A stretch of 52,771 nucleotides of DNA, taken from assembly GCF_001633105.1 (NCBI RefSeq), contig NZ_LUKZ01000009.1, positions 76,098 to 128,868 on the forward strand. The letters run 5' to 3'. Each line of letters begins with the position of its first letter. Position 1 is the stretch's first letter. Shown piece after piece: positions 7,825 through 17,462 of this stretch. The position numbers and the translations under genes are program-made. The notes under the pieces were generated by a model. The model was not told the origin of the DNA. It did not search any database and saw nothing but the letters and a program-made list of their open reading frames with translations. The stretch is from Acidovorax sp. GW101-3H11. GTDB taxonomy: Bacteria; Pseudomonadota; Gammaproteobacteria; Burkholderiales; Burkholderiaceae_C.

Positions 7825-8916
7825 ATGATTCTGGTTACCGGCGGCGCAGGTTTCATTGGCGCCAACTTCGTTCTTGACTGGCTCGCTGCCTCCAGCGAGC
7901 CCGTGGTCAACCTCGACAAGCTCACCTACGCGGGCAACCTGCACAACCTGGACAGTGTGCAGGGTGACGCGCGCCACATCTTTGTGCAGGGTGATATCGG
8001 TGACACCGCGCTGGTGGCCCGCCTGCTGGCCGAGTGCAAGCCCCGCGCCGTGGTCAACTTTGCGGCCGAGTCGCATGTGGACCGCTCCATCCACGGGCCC
8101 GAGGACTTCATCCAGACCAACATCGTCGGCTCGTTCCGCCTGCTGGAAGCCGTGCGTGCCTACTGGGGCGCCCTGCCCGAGGGCGACCGTGCCGCCTTCC
8201 GCTTCCTGCACGTGTCCACCGACGAGGTGTACGGCTCGCTCGCACCGACCGACCCGGCCTTCGCTGAGACGCGTGGCTTCGAGCCCAACAGCCCCTACAG
8301 CGCCAGCAAGGCCGCCAGCGACCACCTGGTGCGCGCCTGGCACCACACCTACGGCCTGCCGGTGCTCACCACCAACTGCAGCAACAACTACGGGCCCTAT
8401 CACTTCCCCGAAAAGCTGATCCCGCTGATGATCGTGAACGCCCTGGCGGGCAAGAACCTGCCGGTGTATGGCGATGGCATGCAGGTGCGCGACTGGCTGT
8501 ACGTGAAGGACCACTGCAGCGCCATCCGCCGCGTGCTGGAGGCAGGTGCCCCTGGCGAGACCTACAACGTGGGTGGCTGGAACGAGAAGCCCAACATCGA
8601 GATCGTGAACATGGTCTGCAGCCTGCTCGACGAGCTGCGCCCCCGCGCCGACGGCCAGAGCTACCGCACCCAGATCACCTACGTGAAGGACCGCCCCGGC
8701 CACGACCGCCGCTACGCGATCGACGCCCGCAAGATCGAGCGCGAGCTGGGCTGGAAGCCCGCCGAGACCTTCGACACCGGCATCCGCAAGACCGTGCAGT
8801 GGTACCTGGAGCATGCCGACTGGGTGGCCAACGTGCAGACCGGTGCGTACCGCGACTGGGTGGAGACCCAGTACGAACAGCCGCAGCCCGCCGCCGTCGC
8901 GGGCGCCAGCGCATGA
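7825..8916 (+). CDS. rfbB: dTDP-glucose 4,6-dehydratase
   Basis: RfbB/RmlB removes water from dTDP-glucose to give dTDP-4-keto-6-deoxyglucose, the second step of dTDP-L-rhamnose synthesis. The 363-aa protein has the Rossmann motif GGAGFIG (residues 6-12), the STDEVYGS active-site segment and the YSASKAASD Tyr/Lys pair. The ATG at 7825 directly precedes the conserved MILVTGGAG start. A -10-like GGATAAT lies at 7778-7784 without a convincing -35. It opens a four-gene rfbBDAC operon; its stop overlaps rfbD by ATGA. Confidence 0.96.
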   Translation: MILVTGGAGFIGANFVLDWLAASSEPVVNLDKLTYAGNLHNLDSVQGDARHIFVQGDIGDTALVARLLAECKPRAVVNFAAESHVDRSIHGPEDFIQTNIVGSFRLLEAVRAYWGALPEGDRAAFRFLHVSTDEVYGSLAPTDPAFAETRGFEPNSPYSASKAASDHLVRAWHHTYGLPVLTTNCSNNYGPYHFPEKLIPLMIVNALAGKNLPVYGDGMQVRDWLYVKDHCSAIRRVLEAGAPGETYNVGGWNEKPNIEIVNMVCSLLDELRPRADGQSYRTQITYVKDRPGHDRRYAIDARKIERELGWKPAETFDTGIRKTVQWYLEHADWVANVQTGAYRDWVETQYEQPQPAAVAGASA

Positions 8917-9803
8917 ACATCCTGCTCTTCGGCAAGGGTGGCCAGGTCGGCTGGGAGCTGCAGCGCAGCCTGTCGGTGCTGGGCACCGTCACCGCGCTGG
9001 ACCACGACAGCACCGAGCACTGTGGTGACTTTGCCAACCCCGCCGGTGTGGCCGAGACGGTGCGCGCCCTGCGCCCCGACGTCATCGTCAATGCCGCAGC
9101 CCACACCGCCGTGGACAAGGCCGAGAGCGAGGCCGACTTCGCCCGCACGCTGAACGCCACCACCCCCGGCGCCATCGCGCAGGAGGCAGCCAAGCTGGGC
9201 GCCTGGCTGGTGCACTACAGCACCGACTACGTCTTTGATGGCAGCGGCAGCCGACCCTGGGTGGAGACCGACACGCCCGCCCCGCTGAGTGTGTATGGAC
9301 GCACCAAGCTCGAAGGCGAGCAGCTGATCGCCCAGTCTGGCGCCAAACACCTGATCCTGCGCACCAGCTGGGTGTACGCCGCACGCGGCGGCAACTTTGC
9401 CAAGACCATGCTGCGCCTGGCGCAGGAGCGCGAGCGCCTGACGGTGATCGACGACCAGTGGGGCGCACCCACCGGTGCCGACCTGCTGGCCGATGTGACG
9501 GCCCACGCCATCCAGCACCTGCAGCAGCACCCCGAGCACGCGGGCCTGTACCACTGCGTCGCCGCAGGTGAAACGACCTGGAATGCGTATGCAAAATACG
9601 TGCTGTCGCGCGCCAGTATTGAAAATTCAGCTATTAAAATAATAGCAAATGAGGTGGCGCCTGTGCCCACCAGTGCTTTCCCGACCCCGGCAGCCCGCCC
9701 GCTCAACTCGCGCCTGAACACGGCCAAGCTGCAGGCCACCTTTGGCCTGCAGATGCCGCATTGGCAGGCCGGTGTGGCGCGCATGCTGGCTGAAATTCTC
9801 TGA
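8913..9803 (+). CDS. rfbD: dTDP-4-dehydrorhamnose reductase
   Basis: RfbD/RmlD makes dTDP-L-rhamnose by NADPH-dependent reduction, the last step of the pathway. The 296-aa protein has GKGGQVG near the N-terminus, STDYVFDG and the YGRTKLEGE Tyr/Lys motif. Its start overlaps the rfbB stop. Codons 236-249 are AT-rich, unlike the rest, and include a short palindrome (9630-9646) like the genome's repeat family. The frame continues normally into the conserved [17 protein letters not shown] segment, so the gene should be functional. Confidence 0.95.
   Translation: MNILLFGKGGQVGWELQRSLSVLGTVTALDHDSTEHCGDFANPAGVAETVRALRPDVIVNAAAHTAVDKAESEADFARTLNATTPGAIAQEAAKLGAWLVHYSTDYVFDGSGSRPWVETDTPAPLSVYGRTKLEGEQLIAQSGAKHLILRTSWVYAARGGNFAKTMLRLAQERERLTVIDDQWGAPTGADLLADVTAHAIQHLQQHPEHAGLYHCVAAGETTWNAYAKYVLSRASIENSAIKIIANEVAPVPTSAFPTPAARPLNSRLNTAKLQATFGLQMPHWQAGVARMLAEIL
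9630..9646. repeat. AT-rich palindrome inside rfbD
   Basis: GCTATT-AAAAT-AATAGC is a perfect 6-bp inverted repeat in a tract far more AT-rich than the gene around it. AATAGC/GCTATT are the inner ends of the repeat family seen at 1321-1374. It encodes residues 240-245 in a region where RmlD proteins vary. Confidence 0.45.
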
Positions 9804-9816
9804 ACGGCACCCTCAC

Positions 9817-10701
9817 ATGACGCAACGCAAAGGCATCATCCTGGCCGGAGGCTCCGGCACCCGGCTGCACCCGGCCACCCTGGCCATCAGCAAGCAGCTG
9901 CTGCCGGTGTACGACAAGCCCATGATCTATTACCCGCTGAGCACGTTGATGCTCGGTGGCATCCGCGACATCCTCATCATCAGCACCCCGCAGGACACGC
10001 CACGTTTTGCGCAACTGCTGGGCGATGGCAGCCAGTGGGGGCTGAACCTGCAATACGCGGTGCAACCCAGCCCCGATGGCCTGGCGCAGGCGTTTGTGAT
10101 CGGCGAGGACTTTCTGGCAGGCGCGCCTAGCGCGCTGGTGCTGGGCGATAACATCTTCTATGGCCACGACTTTCACGAGCTGCTGGGCAATGCCCGGCAA
10201 CGCACGGACGGTGCCAGCGTGTTTGCCTACCATGTGCAAGACCCTGAGCGCTATGGCGTCGCCGAGTTTGATGACCAGGGCAAGGTGCTGTCGCTGGAAG
10301 AGAAACCCAAACAGCCCAAGAGCAGCTATGCGGTCACGGGCCTGTATTTCTACGACGGCCAGGTGGTTCAGATGGCCAAGGACCTCAAGCCTTCGCCACG
10401 CGGAGAGCTGGAGATCACCGATCTGAACCGGCTGTACCTGGAGCAGGGGCAGCTGAATGTCGAGATCATGGGGCGCGGCTATGCCTGGCTGGACACCGGC
10501 ACGCATGAAAGCCTGCTCGAAGCGGGCCAGTTCATTGCCACGCTGGAGCATCGCCAGGGGCTCAAGATCGCTTGCCCCGAGGAAATTTCCTGGCGGTCCG
10601 GCTGGATCGACAGCGAGCAGCTGGCACGCCTGGCGCAACCCCTGTCCAAGAACGGCTATGGCCAGTACCTGCAGCGCCTGCTGAACGACAAAGTCTATTG
10701 A
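9817..10701 (+). CDS. rfbA: Glucose-1-phosphate thymidylyltransferase
   Basis: RfbA/RmlA couples glucose-1-phosphate to dTTP, the first step to dTDP-L-rhamnose. The 294-aa length is typical. The nucleotide-binding motif [13 protein letters not shown] (from residue 8) and the [28 protein letters not shown] and [10 protein letters not shown] segments are all present. The start at 9817 directly precedes the conserved [12 protein letters not shown]. It follows rfbD after 13 bp. Confidence 0.97.
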   Translation: MTQRKGIILAGGSGTRLHPATLAISKQLLPVYDKPMIYYPLSTLMLGGIRDILIISTPQDTPRFAQLLGDGSQWGLNLQYAVQPSPDGLAQAFVIGEDFLAGAPSALVLGDNIFYGHDFHELLGNARQRTDGASVFAYHVQDPERYGVAEFDDQGKVLSLEEKPKQPKSSYAVTGLYFYDGQVVQMAKDLKPSPRGELEITDLNRLYLEQGQLNVEIMGRGYAWLDTGTHESLLEAGQFIATLEHRQGLKIACPEEISWRSGWIDSEQLARLAQPLSKNGYGQYLQRLLNDKVY

Positions 10702-10707
10702 TCCGCC

Positions 10708-11253
10708 ATGCAAGCTATCCGGCAATCCATCCCCGACGTCGTGCTGATCGAACCCAAGGTGTTTGGGGACAGCCGAGGTTTTTTCTACGAGAGCTTCAAC
10801 CAGCAAGCCTTCAATGAAGCCACGGGCACGAACCATGCGTTCGTGCAGGACAACCACAGCCGCAGCAGCCAGGGCGTTTTGCGTGGCCTGCATTACCAGC
10901 TTCCACCCCGGGCACAGGGCAAGCTGGTGCGCGTGGTGCGTGGGGCGGTGTTCGATGTGGCGGTGGACATCCGCAAGGGCTCACCCACCTTTGGTCAATG
11001 GGTGGGGGCGCTGCTGACGGAAGACAACCACCGCCAGCTCTGGGTGCCGCCAGGCCTGGCCCACGGCTTTCTGGTGCTTTCCGAGTCGGCTGATTTCCTC
11101 TACAAGACCACGGATTACTACAGCCCCGAGCACGAGCGCTGCATCCGCTGGGACGACCCGCAGCTGGCCATTGCCTGGCCCTCTGTGGAGGCGGCCATCC
11201 AGCTGTCGGCGAAGGACCAGGTGGGACGCTGGCTGGCCGAGGCAGACCTTTGA
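10708..11253 (+). CDS. rfbC: dTDP-4-dehydrorhamnose 3,5-epimerase
   Basis: RfbC/RmlC epimerises C3 and C5 of the keto sugar before RfbD acts. The 181-aa cupin shows the family segments PKVFGDSRGFFYESFN, QDNHSRSSQGVLRGLHYQ (with the catalytic His in GLHYQ), VFDVAVDIRKGSPTFG and PPGLAHGFLVLSE. It begins 6 bp after rfbA and completes the rhamnose pathway. Its stop codon overlaps the TTG start of the next gene. Confidence 0.97.
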   Translation: MQAIRQSIPDVVLIEPKVFGDSRGFFYESFNQQAFNEATGTNHAFVQDNHSRSSQGVLRGLHYQLPPRAQGKLVRVVRGAVFDVAVDIRKGSPTFGQWVGALLTEDNHRQLWVPPGLAHGFLVLSESADFLYKTTDYYSPEHERCIRWDDPQLAIAWPSVEAAIQLSAKDQVGRWLAEADL

Positions 11254-12443
11254 GCGCTTCTGCGGTGCGGGCGACGAAGGCATGCGGCGCCGATGGGGCT
11301 CCCGCCACGCTTCGGATCGCCATTCTGGGCGCGCGGGGCATACCCGCAAGCTATGGCGGGTTTGAGACGTTTGCGGAGCAGCTGGCAACCCGCCTGGCAT
11401 CGCGCGGGCACCAGGTCACGGTCTATGCGGAGTGCGGCGATCAGCCGGTCGCCGATACCGTCTACCAGGGGGTGCGGGTCCGCTCGCGGCGTCGGCCCCG
11501 CTGGGGGGCGGCATCGGTGCTGGCCTATGACTGTGCCTGCCTGTGGGATGCGCGCCGTGGCTACGACCTGGTCTACATGCTGGGCTACGGTGCCGCATGG
11601 GCCTGCTGGTGGCCCCGGGTGTTCGGGGTGCCGGTCTGGATCAACGTCGATGGGCTGGAATGGGCACGCAGCAAGTGGGGCTGGGGCGCCCGCACCTACC
11701 TGCGCTTTATGGAGTGGGTGTCCACCAAGGTGGCCACGCGCCTGATTGCAGACGCCGAGGCCATCGCCCAGAGGTTCCGCCAGAACTACCCGTCGGGCGC
11801 TCCGACCAGTTTTGTTGCGTACGGTGCTGAGCTGGTTCCGGCCGAAGCGGCCGACCCCTCGGTGCTTGCCAACTGGGGCCTGCAAGCGCACCGCTACATG
11901 CTGGTGGTAGCCCGACCGGAGCCCGAGAACCATATTCTGGAGATCGTCCAAGGGCATCTGCTGCATGGGGGCGAGTGGCCCCTGGTGGTGGTGGGTGATG
12001 TGTCAGGCGGCACGCCCTACCAACAGCAACTGAAGGCGCTGGCCAGTGAGCGGGTGCGGTTTGTGGGGGGCATCTACGATGCCGCCCAGCTCCAGAGCCT
12101 GCGCGTGCATGCAGCCTGCTACCTGCACGGCCACTCGGTGGGGGGGACCAACCCCTCATTGCTGGAAGCCTTGGCCTGTGGAAACTGGGTCATCGCGCAT
12201 GACAACCCCTACAACCGGGAGGTCGCGCGCGATGCTGCGGAGTATTTCAACACCCCTGAGCAACTGGCGCGCTGCCTGGGCCGGGTCGCAGGCCAAGGGG
12301 CTGGCCTGCAGGCCCGGCGTGCGCAACATGCGCGCGCCATCGTTTCGGAGCACTACACCTGGGACGGCATCACCGATGCCTATGAAGTGCTGATGCGCGC
12401 CGAGTGCAGGCCCCTCGATCCAGTCGGAGCGGCCAAGCCGTGA
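11250..12443 (+). CDS. DUF1972-type GT4 glycosyltransferase, probable rhamnosyltransferase
   Basis: The protein (397 aa) opens, after a variable 20 residues, with ILGARGIPASYGGFETFAEQLA, the signature of the DUF1972 domain found in bacterial rhamnosyltransferases. A GT4-type C-terminal half follows, with HGHSVGGTNPSLLEAL as the nucleotide-sugar site. The start appears to be TTG at 11250 overlapping the rfbC TGA (TTGA), since no ATG fits. It lies directly behind the dTDP-rhamnose genes, which supports rhamnose as donor sugar. It acts at the cytoplasmic face of the membrane. Confidence 0.86.
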   Translation: MSASAVRATKACGADGAPATLRIAILGARGIPASYGGFETFAEQLATRLASRGHQVTVYAECGDQPVADTVYQGVRVRSRRRPRWGAASVLAYDCACLWDARRGYDLVYMLGYGAAWACWWPRVFGVPVWINVDGLEWARSKWGWGARTYLRFMEWVSTKVATRLIADAEAIAQRFRQNYPSGAPTSFVAYGAELVPAEAADPSVLANWGLQAHRYMLVVARPEPENHILEIVQGHLLHGGEWPLVVVGDVSGGTPYQQQLKALASERVRFVGGIYDAAQLQSLRVHAACYLHGHSVGGTNPSLLEALACGNWVIAHDNPYNREVARDAAEYFNTPEQLARCLGRVAGQGAGLQARRAQHARAIVSEHYTWDGITDAYEVLMRAECRPLDPVGAAKP

Positions 12444-13453
12444 GCACCCCCAACGCAGGTGGGCTGGTTGCAGGGGAGCGGTGTGATGGAGAGACCCCTG
12501 TCAACGCTGGATTGGTGGATGTATTGCTGGCCACCTTCAACGGGGCGAAGTACCTCGTGGCGCAATTGGAGTCCATCCTGAGCCAGACGCACCAGAATTT
12601 CCGCATCCTGGTCAGTGATGATGGTTCTTCGGACACCACCATGGAGATCCTGCACCAGTACCGGGCCCGTTTGGGCGAACGGTTGATCCTGGTGCCGAAC
12701 CCCTCCGCCGGGAAAGGGGTGGTCCGCAACTTTGAGAATCTCATGGTGGCGAGCCTGAACGACGGTCTGGCGCAATGGGCGGTGTTTTCGGACCAGGACG
12801 ACGTCTGGCTTCCGGAGAAGATCGCCACCACCCTTGGGGAGATGCAGCGGATCGAGGGCGAAGACGGGCGGGGTATTCCTTGCTTGGTCCATTCGGACCT
12901 GGTGGTGGTAGATGAAGGGCTGTCGGTGCTTTCTCGGTCTTTCGCTCGCTACCAGAAGATGCCCCCCGAGAACTGCTCTCCGCTGTCTCTCCTGAGCGTG
13001 AACCAGGTGACAGGCTGCACCATGATGGTCAACCGGGCGCTGCTGCGCATGGCCTTGCCGCTCCCGCCAGAGACCATCATGCACGACTGGTGGTGTGCCC
13101 TGGTCAGTGGCAGTGGGCGCAGATCATTCATCGATGCTCCTTTGATTCTTTACCGGCAGCACGGTGCCAACCAGGTGGGGGCCAAGGACCGGGGGTTGAA
13201 AACGCGGCTGCTGCGCATGTGCACCGATGCCCCTGGTGTGGTCCGCAGGGTGAAGGCATTGGGGCATGCCACATATCTGCAGGCGCAGGCGCTGCAGCAA
13301 CGCCTGCGCGAGCAGAAGGCCGATGGGGCCTACGTGTCAGAATACCTGTCTTGGAGAAGCCAGCCTTTGTGGCTGCGGCTTGCTGGCTACCGCCACTATT
13401 ATGTCGGCCCCGAGCTGGATCGACTGAGCCGCTGTTTGCTGTGGCTTCAATGA
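12440..13453 (+). CDS. GT2-family glycosyltransferase, probable rhamnosyltransferase
   Basis: An N-terminal GT-A fold has DVLLATFNGAKYLVAQLESIL, SDDGSSD and the metal-binding segment FSDQDDVWLPEK. This pattern is typical of bacterial GT2 rhamnosyl- and related transferases. I choose the GTG at 12440, which overlaps the previous stop (GTGA), over the ATG at 12404 that would overlap by 40 bp. The protein has 337 aa. It is the last glycan gene before the secretion operon. Confidence 0.84.
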   Translation: MSTPNAGGLVAGERCDGETPVNAGLVDVLLATFNGAKYLVAQLESILSQTHQNFRILVSDDGSSDTTMEILHQYRARLGERLILVPNPSAGKGVVRNFENLMVASLNDGLAQWAVFSDQDDVWLPEKIATTLGEMQRIEGEDGRGIPCLVHSDLVVVDEGLSVLSRSFARYQKMPPENCSPLSLLSVNQVTGCTMMVNRALLRMALPLPPETIMHDWWCALVSGSGRRSFIDAPLILYRQHGANQVGAKDRGLKTRLLRMCTDAPGVVRRVKALGHATYLQAQALQQRLREQKADGAYVSEYLSWRSQPLWLRLAGYRHYYVGPELDRLSRCLLWLQ

Positions 13454-13520
13454 TTCCCCTGCAGGGTGAATTTTGATAATTCCCGAGTGTCTGGTCCGGA
13501 AATGTGCAAAGGCGTAGGTA

Positions 13521-15248
13521 ATGAAATCTTCGGCTGAAGTAATCGAGTTGGAAAGTGTTGATGCCGCTACGCCCAAGCTGGGGGAAATGCTGCTGGCCGA
13601 ACAGAAGCTCTCTCGCAATGACCTCGAAAGGGCTCTGGAAGTGCAGCGCTCCATGGGCGGGCGGCTGGGCCGGCTACTGATCAGCCTGGGCCTGGTTTCC
13701 GAAGTGGATGTGTATGCCGCACTCTCGCGCCAGGCTGGATTGCCTTTGGTGCGCCAGGATGCGTTCCCCAAAGAGAAACCACAAACTGCGCGGCTGAACA
13801 CCAGCTTCCTTTTGGCAAACAACCTGCTGCCGCTTGGCGATACCGACGACGCGGATGCCGATAAGCCACTGCCCGACTTTGCATCGGTGGACCCCGGGAG
13901 TGCGCAACTTCGTGACGCTCTGCGGCTGGTGTTTGGACAGGTGCCCCGGATTTGCTTCGGGCTGGAGTCTGAAATCTCCAGCCAATTGAGCGAGTGGTAC
14001 CTGCAGGACGCGTCCCAGGATGACGAGGCCAGTGGCGACCAGCCCGAGGCATCGGAATTCATCGAGCACCTGCGCGACATGGCCTCCGAGGCGCCGATTA
14101 TTCAGCGGGTGAGCCAGATCCTGGCGCAGGCCGTGGCCGCGCAGGCCTCGGACATCCACATCGAGACCTACGAAGAAAAGTCCGTGGTGCGCATCCGGGT
14201 GGACGGGGAAATTTTCCCCATCGACGAAATCGACAACAAGGACGCACCGGCGGTTGTTTCGCGCATCAAAATCCTGTCGCAGCTGGACATTGCCGAGCGG
14301 CGCATGCCGCAGGATGGCCGCACCAAGCTGCGGGTGCATGGCAAGGAGATGGATGCACGGGTGTCCACCATTCCCACCATGTTCGGCGAGTCGGTGGTCA
14401 TGCGCTTGCTGGAGAAGAATTTCGACCTGCTCTCTCTGGAGAGCCTGAACTTCACGCCCCCCACGCTCAAAACCATGCGGCAGATGCTCAGCGTTCCGCA
14501 TGGCATTTTCCTGGTGACAGGGCCGACGGGGTCGGGCAAGTCCACCACCCTGTACGCGTCGATGCAGGAGCTGGAGGGCGAGAACCTCAAGATACTCACC
14601 GTGGAAGACCCGGTGGAATACCGCCTGCAATGGCTCAACCAGGTGCAGGTGCAACCCCAGATCGGGCTGACCTTCGCCAAAGTCCTGCGCTCTTTCCTGC
14701 GCCAGGACCCGGACGTCATCATGATCGGCGAAATGCGTGATGGCGAAACCGCCGAGATCGCCGTGCAGGCCGCCCTGACGGGCCACCTGGTCCTTTCGAC
14801 CCTGCACACCAACAGCGCCCTCGGTGCTATCGTCCGGCTGATCAACATGGGTGTCGAGCCCTACCTCATCACGGCTTCCGTGGTGGGCGTGCTGGCCCAG
14901 CGCCTTGTGCGCAAGCTGTGCGAGCAATGCAAGGTGCCTCTGCCGCAGGAGCAGGCTGATGCAGCGGCAGCGTCCCTGGGCATGCAGGCGCCAGAGGGGC
15001 AGACCCTGTACCGGGCGGTCGGGTGCCCAGCCTGCCGTGGCACGGGCTACCGGGGACGGGTGGCTATCCATGAACTGCTGGTACTGACAGAAGACGTCAA
15101 GAAGGTCGTGCTGGAGCGGGGCTCGTCGCTCGGCAGCGACGACGGCGCTTATGCCGGTGGGAACTTGTTGCAGGATGGCGCCACCAAGGTCTTCAAGGGT
15201 CTGACGACCGCAGAGGAAGTTTTGCGCGTCGCTCGTCAAAATGATTGA
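13521..15248 (+). CDS. gspE: Type II secretion ATPase GspE with MshEN c-di-GMP motifs
   Basis: GspE powers pseudopilus assembly at the inner membrane. The 575-aa protein has Walker A GPTGSGKS at 334-341, the VEDPVEY Asp-box region, Walker B (DPDVIMIGEMRD), the His box (LSTLHTNSA) and a zinc tetracysteine C467/C470/C502/C505. At the N-terminus two 24-residue motifs (19-42 and 48-71) separated by five residues fit the MshEN c-di-GMP-binding consensus (K/R-L-G ... L-x3-L-x2-Q). c-di-GMP control is therefore likely. The C-terminus overlaps gspF by 8 bp. Alternative: a type IV pilus ATPase, unlikely given gspG-D behind it. Confidence 0.94.
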   Translation: MKSSAEVIELESVDAATPKLGEMLLAEQKLSRNDLERALEVQRSMGGRLGRLLISLGLVSEVDVYAALSRQAGLPLVRQDAFPKEKPQTARLNTSFLLANNLLPLGDTDDADADKPLPDFASVDPGSAQLRDALRLVFGQVPRICFGLESEISSQLSEWYLQDASQDDEASGDQPEASEFIEHLRDMASEAPIIQRVSQILAQAVAAQASDIHIETYEEKSVVRIRVDGEIFPIDEIDNKDAPAVVSRIKILSQLDIAERRMPQDGRTKLRVHGKEMDARVSTIPTMFGESVVMRLLEKNFDLLSLESLNFTPPTLKTMRQMLSVPHGIFLVTGPTGSGKSTTLYASMQELEGENLKILTVEDPVEYRLQWLNQVQVQPQIGLTFAKVLRSFLRQDPDVIMIGEMRDGETAEIAVQAALTGHLVLSTLHTNSALGAIVRLINMGVEPYLITASVVGVLAQRLVRKLCEQCKVPLPQEQADAAAASLGMQAPEGQTLYRAVGCPACRGTGYRGRVAIHELLVLTEDVKKVVLERGSSLGSDDGAYAGGNLLQDGATKVFKGLTTAEEVLRVARQND

Positions 15249-16449
15249 TTTCCAATACGAGGGCGTGATGCCTGATGGCAAGCCCTGCCAAGGCTCCATC
15301 CGCGCGCCCAATGAAGAAACCGCGAGACTGCGCCTGATCGGGCAGGGGGTGACGCCCGTGCGCATTGACGACACGGCCCGGGCGCTTTCTCCTGACGCGC
15401 CACAAGGCCGTGGTGCGCGGCTCAAGCGGGCAGACATCCTGTTGTTCAGCCGTGAGATGGCGCACTTGAAGCAGGCGAACATGCCGCTGGACAAGGCTCT
15501 GGCCATGCTCAAGGAAACGGCCGAAACCGATCGCCTGAAAATCTTCATCGCCAAGGTGGAAGAAAGTGTGCGCGGGGGTAAATCCCTCTACCAGTCGCTG
15601 CTGCCGTTCGAGGCAGACCTGGGGCGCCAGTATCTGGTGCTGATCCGTGCAGGGGAAACCTCCGGCTCGCTGCACGTGGTGCTGAAGGAGCTGACCGTGC
15701 AGCTGGAGGCGGACGACAAGCTGCGCAACTATGTCATCTCGTCCATGACCTACCCCATCATCCTGCTGGTGGTTGCTGTGCTGTCGGTGGTGCTCCTGCT
15801 GGCGTTTGTTGTGCCCCAGTTCCGCGAGATTTTCGACTCCATGGGCGACAAGCTGCCCTATTCGACGCGGCTTGTGGTGAACATGAGTGACGCGATCCGT
15901 GGGCACTGGATGGCCATTCTGCTGGGTGTGACCGCGCTGTTGTTTCTGGGATCGCGGTGGGCCGCGACCGCAGGTGGCCGCTTGCGGCTCGACAGCCTGC
16001 TGCTCGATGTTCCGCTTTTTGGCAAGGTGCTTCGCAACCTGCAGTTTGCGGTCTACTTCAGGACTTTCGGCATCCTGCTGCAGCGCGGTGTGCCCATGGT
16101 GGACGCCTTGCGCATTGCGGTGGACACGCTGACCAACACCGCTCTGCGCAAGGACATCGAACCGCTGGTGAGTCTGGTGAAGGCGGGCAAGCGGCTCTCC
16201 GCGGGTTTTGTCTCGCCCTATCTGGGCAAGTCCAGCACGCCACAGTTGATTCGGGTGGCGGAAGAAACCGGGCAGCTTGATGCAACCTTGCTGGGTTTGG
16301 CGGATCGTTATGAGGACGAGGGCCGACGCACCATGGGGCGTGTTCTGGCCGCCATGGAACCACTGATTATTATTGTGCTCGGTGCATTGGTTGCATTTAT
16401 TATTATTGCCATCCTGGGTGGTGTTTTGTCTATCAATGACACCATTTAG
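15241..16449 (+). CDS. gspF: Type II secretion inner-membrane platform protein GspF
   Basis: GspF is the polytopic platform on which the pseudopilus is built. The 402-aa length is typical. Two T2SSF domains (about residues 70-190 and 270-390) are separated and followed by membrane segments: IILLVVAVLSVVLLLAFVV near 175-195, AILLGVTALLFLG near 225, and LIIIVLGALVAFIIIAILGG at the C-terminus. The motif SREMAHLKQANMPLDKAL marks the first domain. Its ATG overlaps the end of gspE, so translation is coupled. Confidence 0.95.
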   Translation: MIDFQYEGVMPDGKPCQGSIRAPNEETARLRLIGQGVTPVRIDDTARALSPDAPQGRGARLKRADILLFSREMAHLKQANMPLDKALAMLKETAETDRLKIFIAKVEESVRGGKSLYQSLLPFEADLGRQYLVLIRAGETSGSLHVVLKELTVQLEADDKLRNYVISSMTYPIILLVVAVLSVVLLLAFVVPQFREIFDSMGDKLPYSTRLVVNMSDAIRGHWMAILLGVTALLFLGSRWAATAGGRLRLDSLLLDVPLFGKVLRNLQFAVYFRTFGILLQRGVPMVDALRIAVDTLTNTALRKDIEPLVSLVKAGKRLSAGFVSPYLGKSSTPQLIRVAEETGQLDATLLGLADRYEDEGRRTMGRVLAAMEPLIIIVLGALVAFIIIAILGGVLSINDTI

Positions 16450-16476
16450 ATTTTGTTTTGATTTTTACAAATACTC

Positions 16477-16923
16477 ATGAATATCGTGAATATCTCCAAT
16501 ATGCAAAAAATTGCGCAGCCCCGCCATTCCCGGGGTTTTACCCTGATCGAGTTGCTGGTGGTGCTGGTGATCCTGACGCTGCTTGCGGGTCTGGTCGGCC
16601 CCCAGGTGCTTAACCAACTGAGCGGTGCTAAGTCCAAGACTGCCAAGATTCAGATCAACGAAATTGAACAGAGCCTGGACCTCTTCAAGCTGGACGTGGG
16701 CCGCTACCCCAATGACGCCGAAGGCCTGCGCGCTTTGGTGGAGAAGCCCGCCACCGCGCAGGGCTGGACGGCGCCCTATCTCAAGAAGGGCCTGCCAACC
16801 GACCCATGGGGTGCCGCCTACCTGTACAAGAACCCCGGCCGCCACGGCGGCCCGGACGTGTTTTCCCTGGGGGCTGACGGCAAGCCCGGTGGCGACGGCG
16901 AGAACGCCGACGTCTATAACTAA
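16477..16923 (+). CDS. gspG: Major pseudopilin GspG
   Basis: GspG polymerises into the pseudopilus. The prepilin site is RG|FTLIELLVVLVILTLLAGLVGPQV, with Glu at position +5. The C-terminal part has the family's GLRALVEKP, YLKKGLPTDPWG and GADGKPGGDGENAD calcium-loop segments. The first ATG (16477) gives a 20-residue leader and the ATG at 16501 gives a 12-residue leader; neither has a strong ribosome-binding site. The upstream 27 bp are AT-rich. Processing needs a prepilin peptidase, not present in this window. Confidence 0.95.
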   Translation: MNIVNISNMQKIAQPRHSRGFTLIELLVVLVILTLLAGLVGPQVLNQLSGAKSKTAKIQINEIEQSLDLFKLDVGRYPNDAEGLRALVEKPATAQGWTAPYLKKGLPTDPWGAAYLYKNPGRHGGPDVFSLGADGKPGGDGENADVYN

Positions 16924-16967
16924 GAATTGCCCGTAGTGCAGGATGCCCGCCCAGTGATCCACATTGC

Positions 16968-17462
16968 ATGATGATGCGTTTGCGCGCACGTTGCGCAAGT
17001 CAGGCAAGCCGGGGGTTCACCTTGCTGGAACTGCTGGTGGTGCTGGTGGTGGCTGCCATCGCGGTGTCGGTGGTCGGCGTCGGTGGGCAGTCATTCATGG
17101 AGCGATCCCGCTACCACCAGACCGTGCGTGATATTGCCAATCAACTCCAGCAGGCAAGGGCACTCAGCGTGCGGGAGGGGCGATCCGTGGTTGTCACCTA
17201 TCAGCCTGAAGTCCGCAAGCTCCTTGTGGATGATCGTCTGTACCTGGATATCCCCTCTGCGTTGCAGGTCCAGTGGGATGCCCTGGAACGCGGCAGTACT
17301 GGGGTAGCGTCTGGGTCAGGCATCCCGCTCTTTGTATTCAATCCCGATGGCGGTGCCCGGGGAGGGCGGTTAGCGGTGTTGCGGGGGGGGCAAGGCTTGG
17401 CCTTTCGGGTGAACTGGCTGCTGGGCACGGTAGAGCAAGCTGCTGCCGTGGCGCCGTCATGA
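16968..17462 (+). CDS. gspH: Minor pseudopilin GspH
   Basis: A basic leader ends at SRG|FTLLELLVVLVVAAIAVSVVGVGG, a type IV prepilin cleavage site with the conserved Glu5. The globular part (RYHQTVRDIANQLQQARALSVREG) fits GspH, one of the tip pseudopilins. The protein has 164 aa. It follows gspG by 44 bp, and its stop overlaps the gspI start by ATGA. Confidence 0.9.
   Translation: MMMRLRARCASQASRGFTLLELLVVLVVAAIAVSVVGVGGQSFMERSRYHQTVRDIANQLQQARALSVREGRSVVVTYQPEVRKLLVDDRLYLDIPSALQVQWDALERGSTGVASGSGIPLFVFNPDGGARGGRLAVLRGGQGLAFRVNWLLGTVEQAAAVAPS

Noticed and set aside
5710-8814. A 1034-codon open frame on the minus strand
   Set aside because: It lies antisense to the acyl-CoA reductase and rfbB, which have clear families, and its translation is rich in His, Val, Gly and Ala with no domain. 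It is a shadow of GC-rich codon use.
8913-9803. A frameshift or disruption of rfbD by the AT-rich tract
   Set aside because: The frame stays open and the conserved C-terminal segment follows, so the gene looks intact.
13674-15554. A 626-codon minus-strand frame
   Set aside because: Antisense to gspE, whose Walker and zinc motifs are certain.
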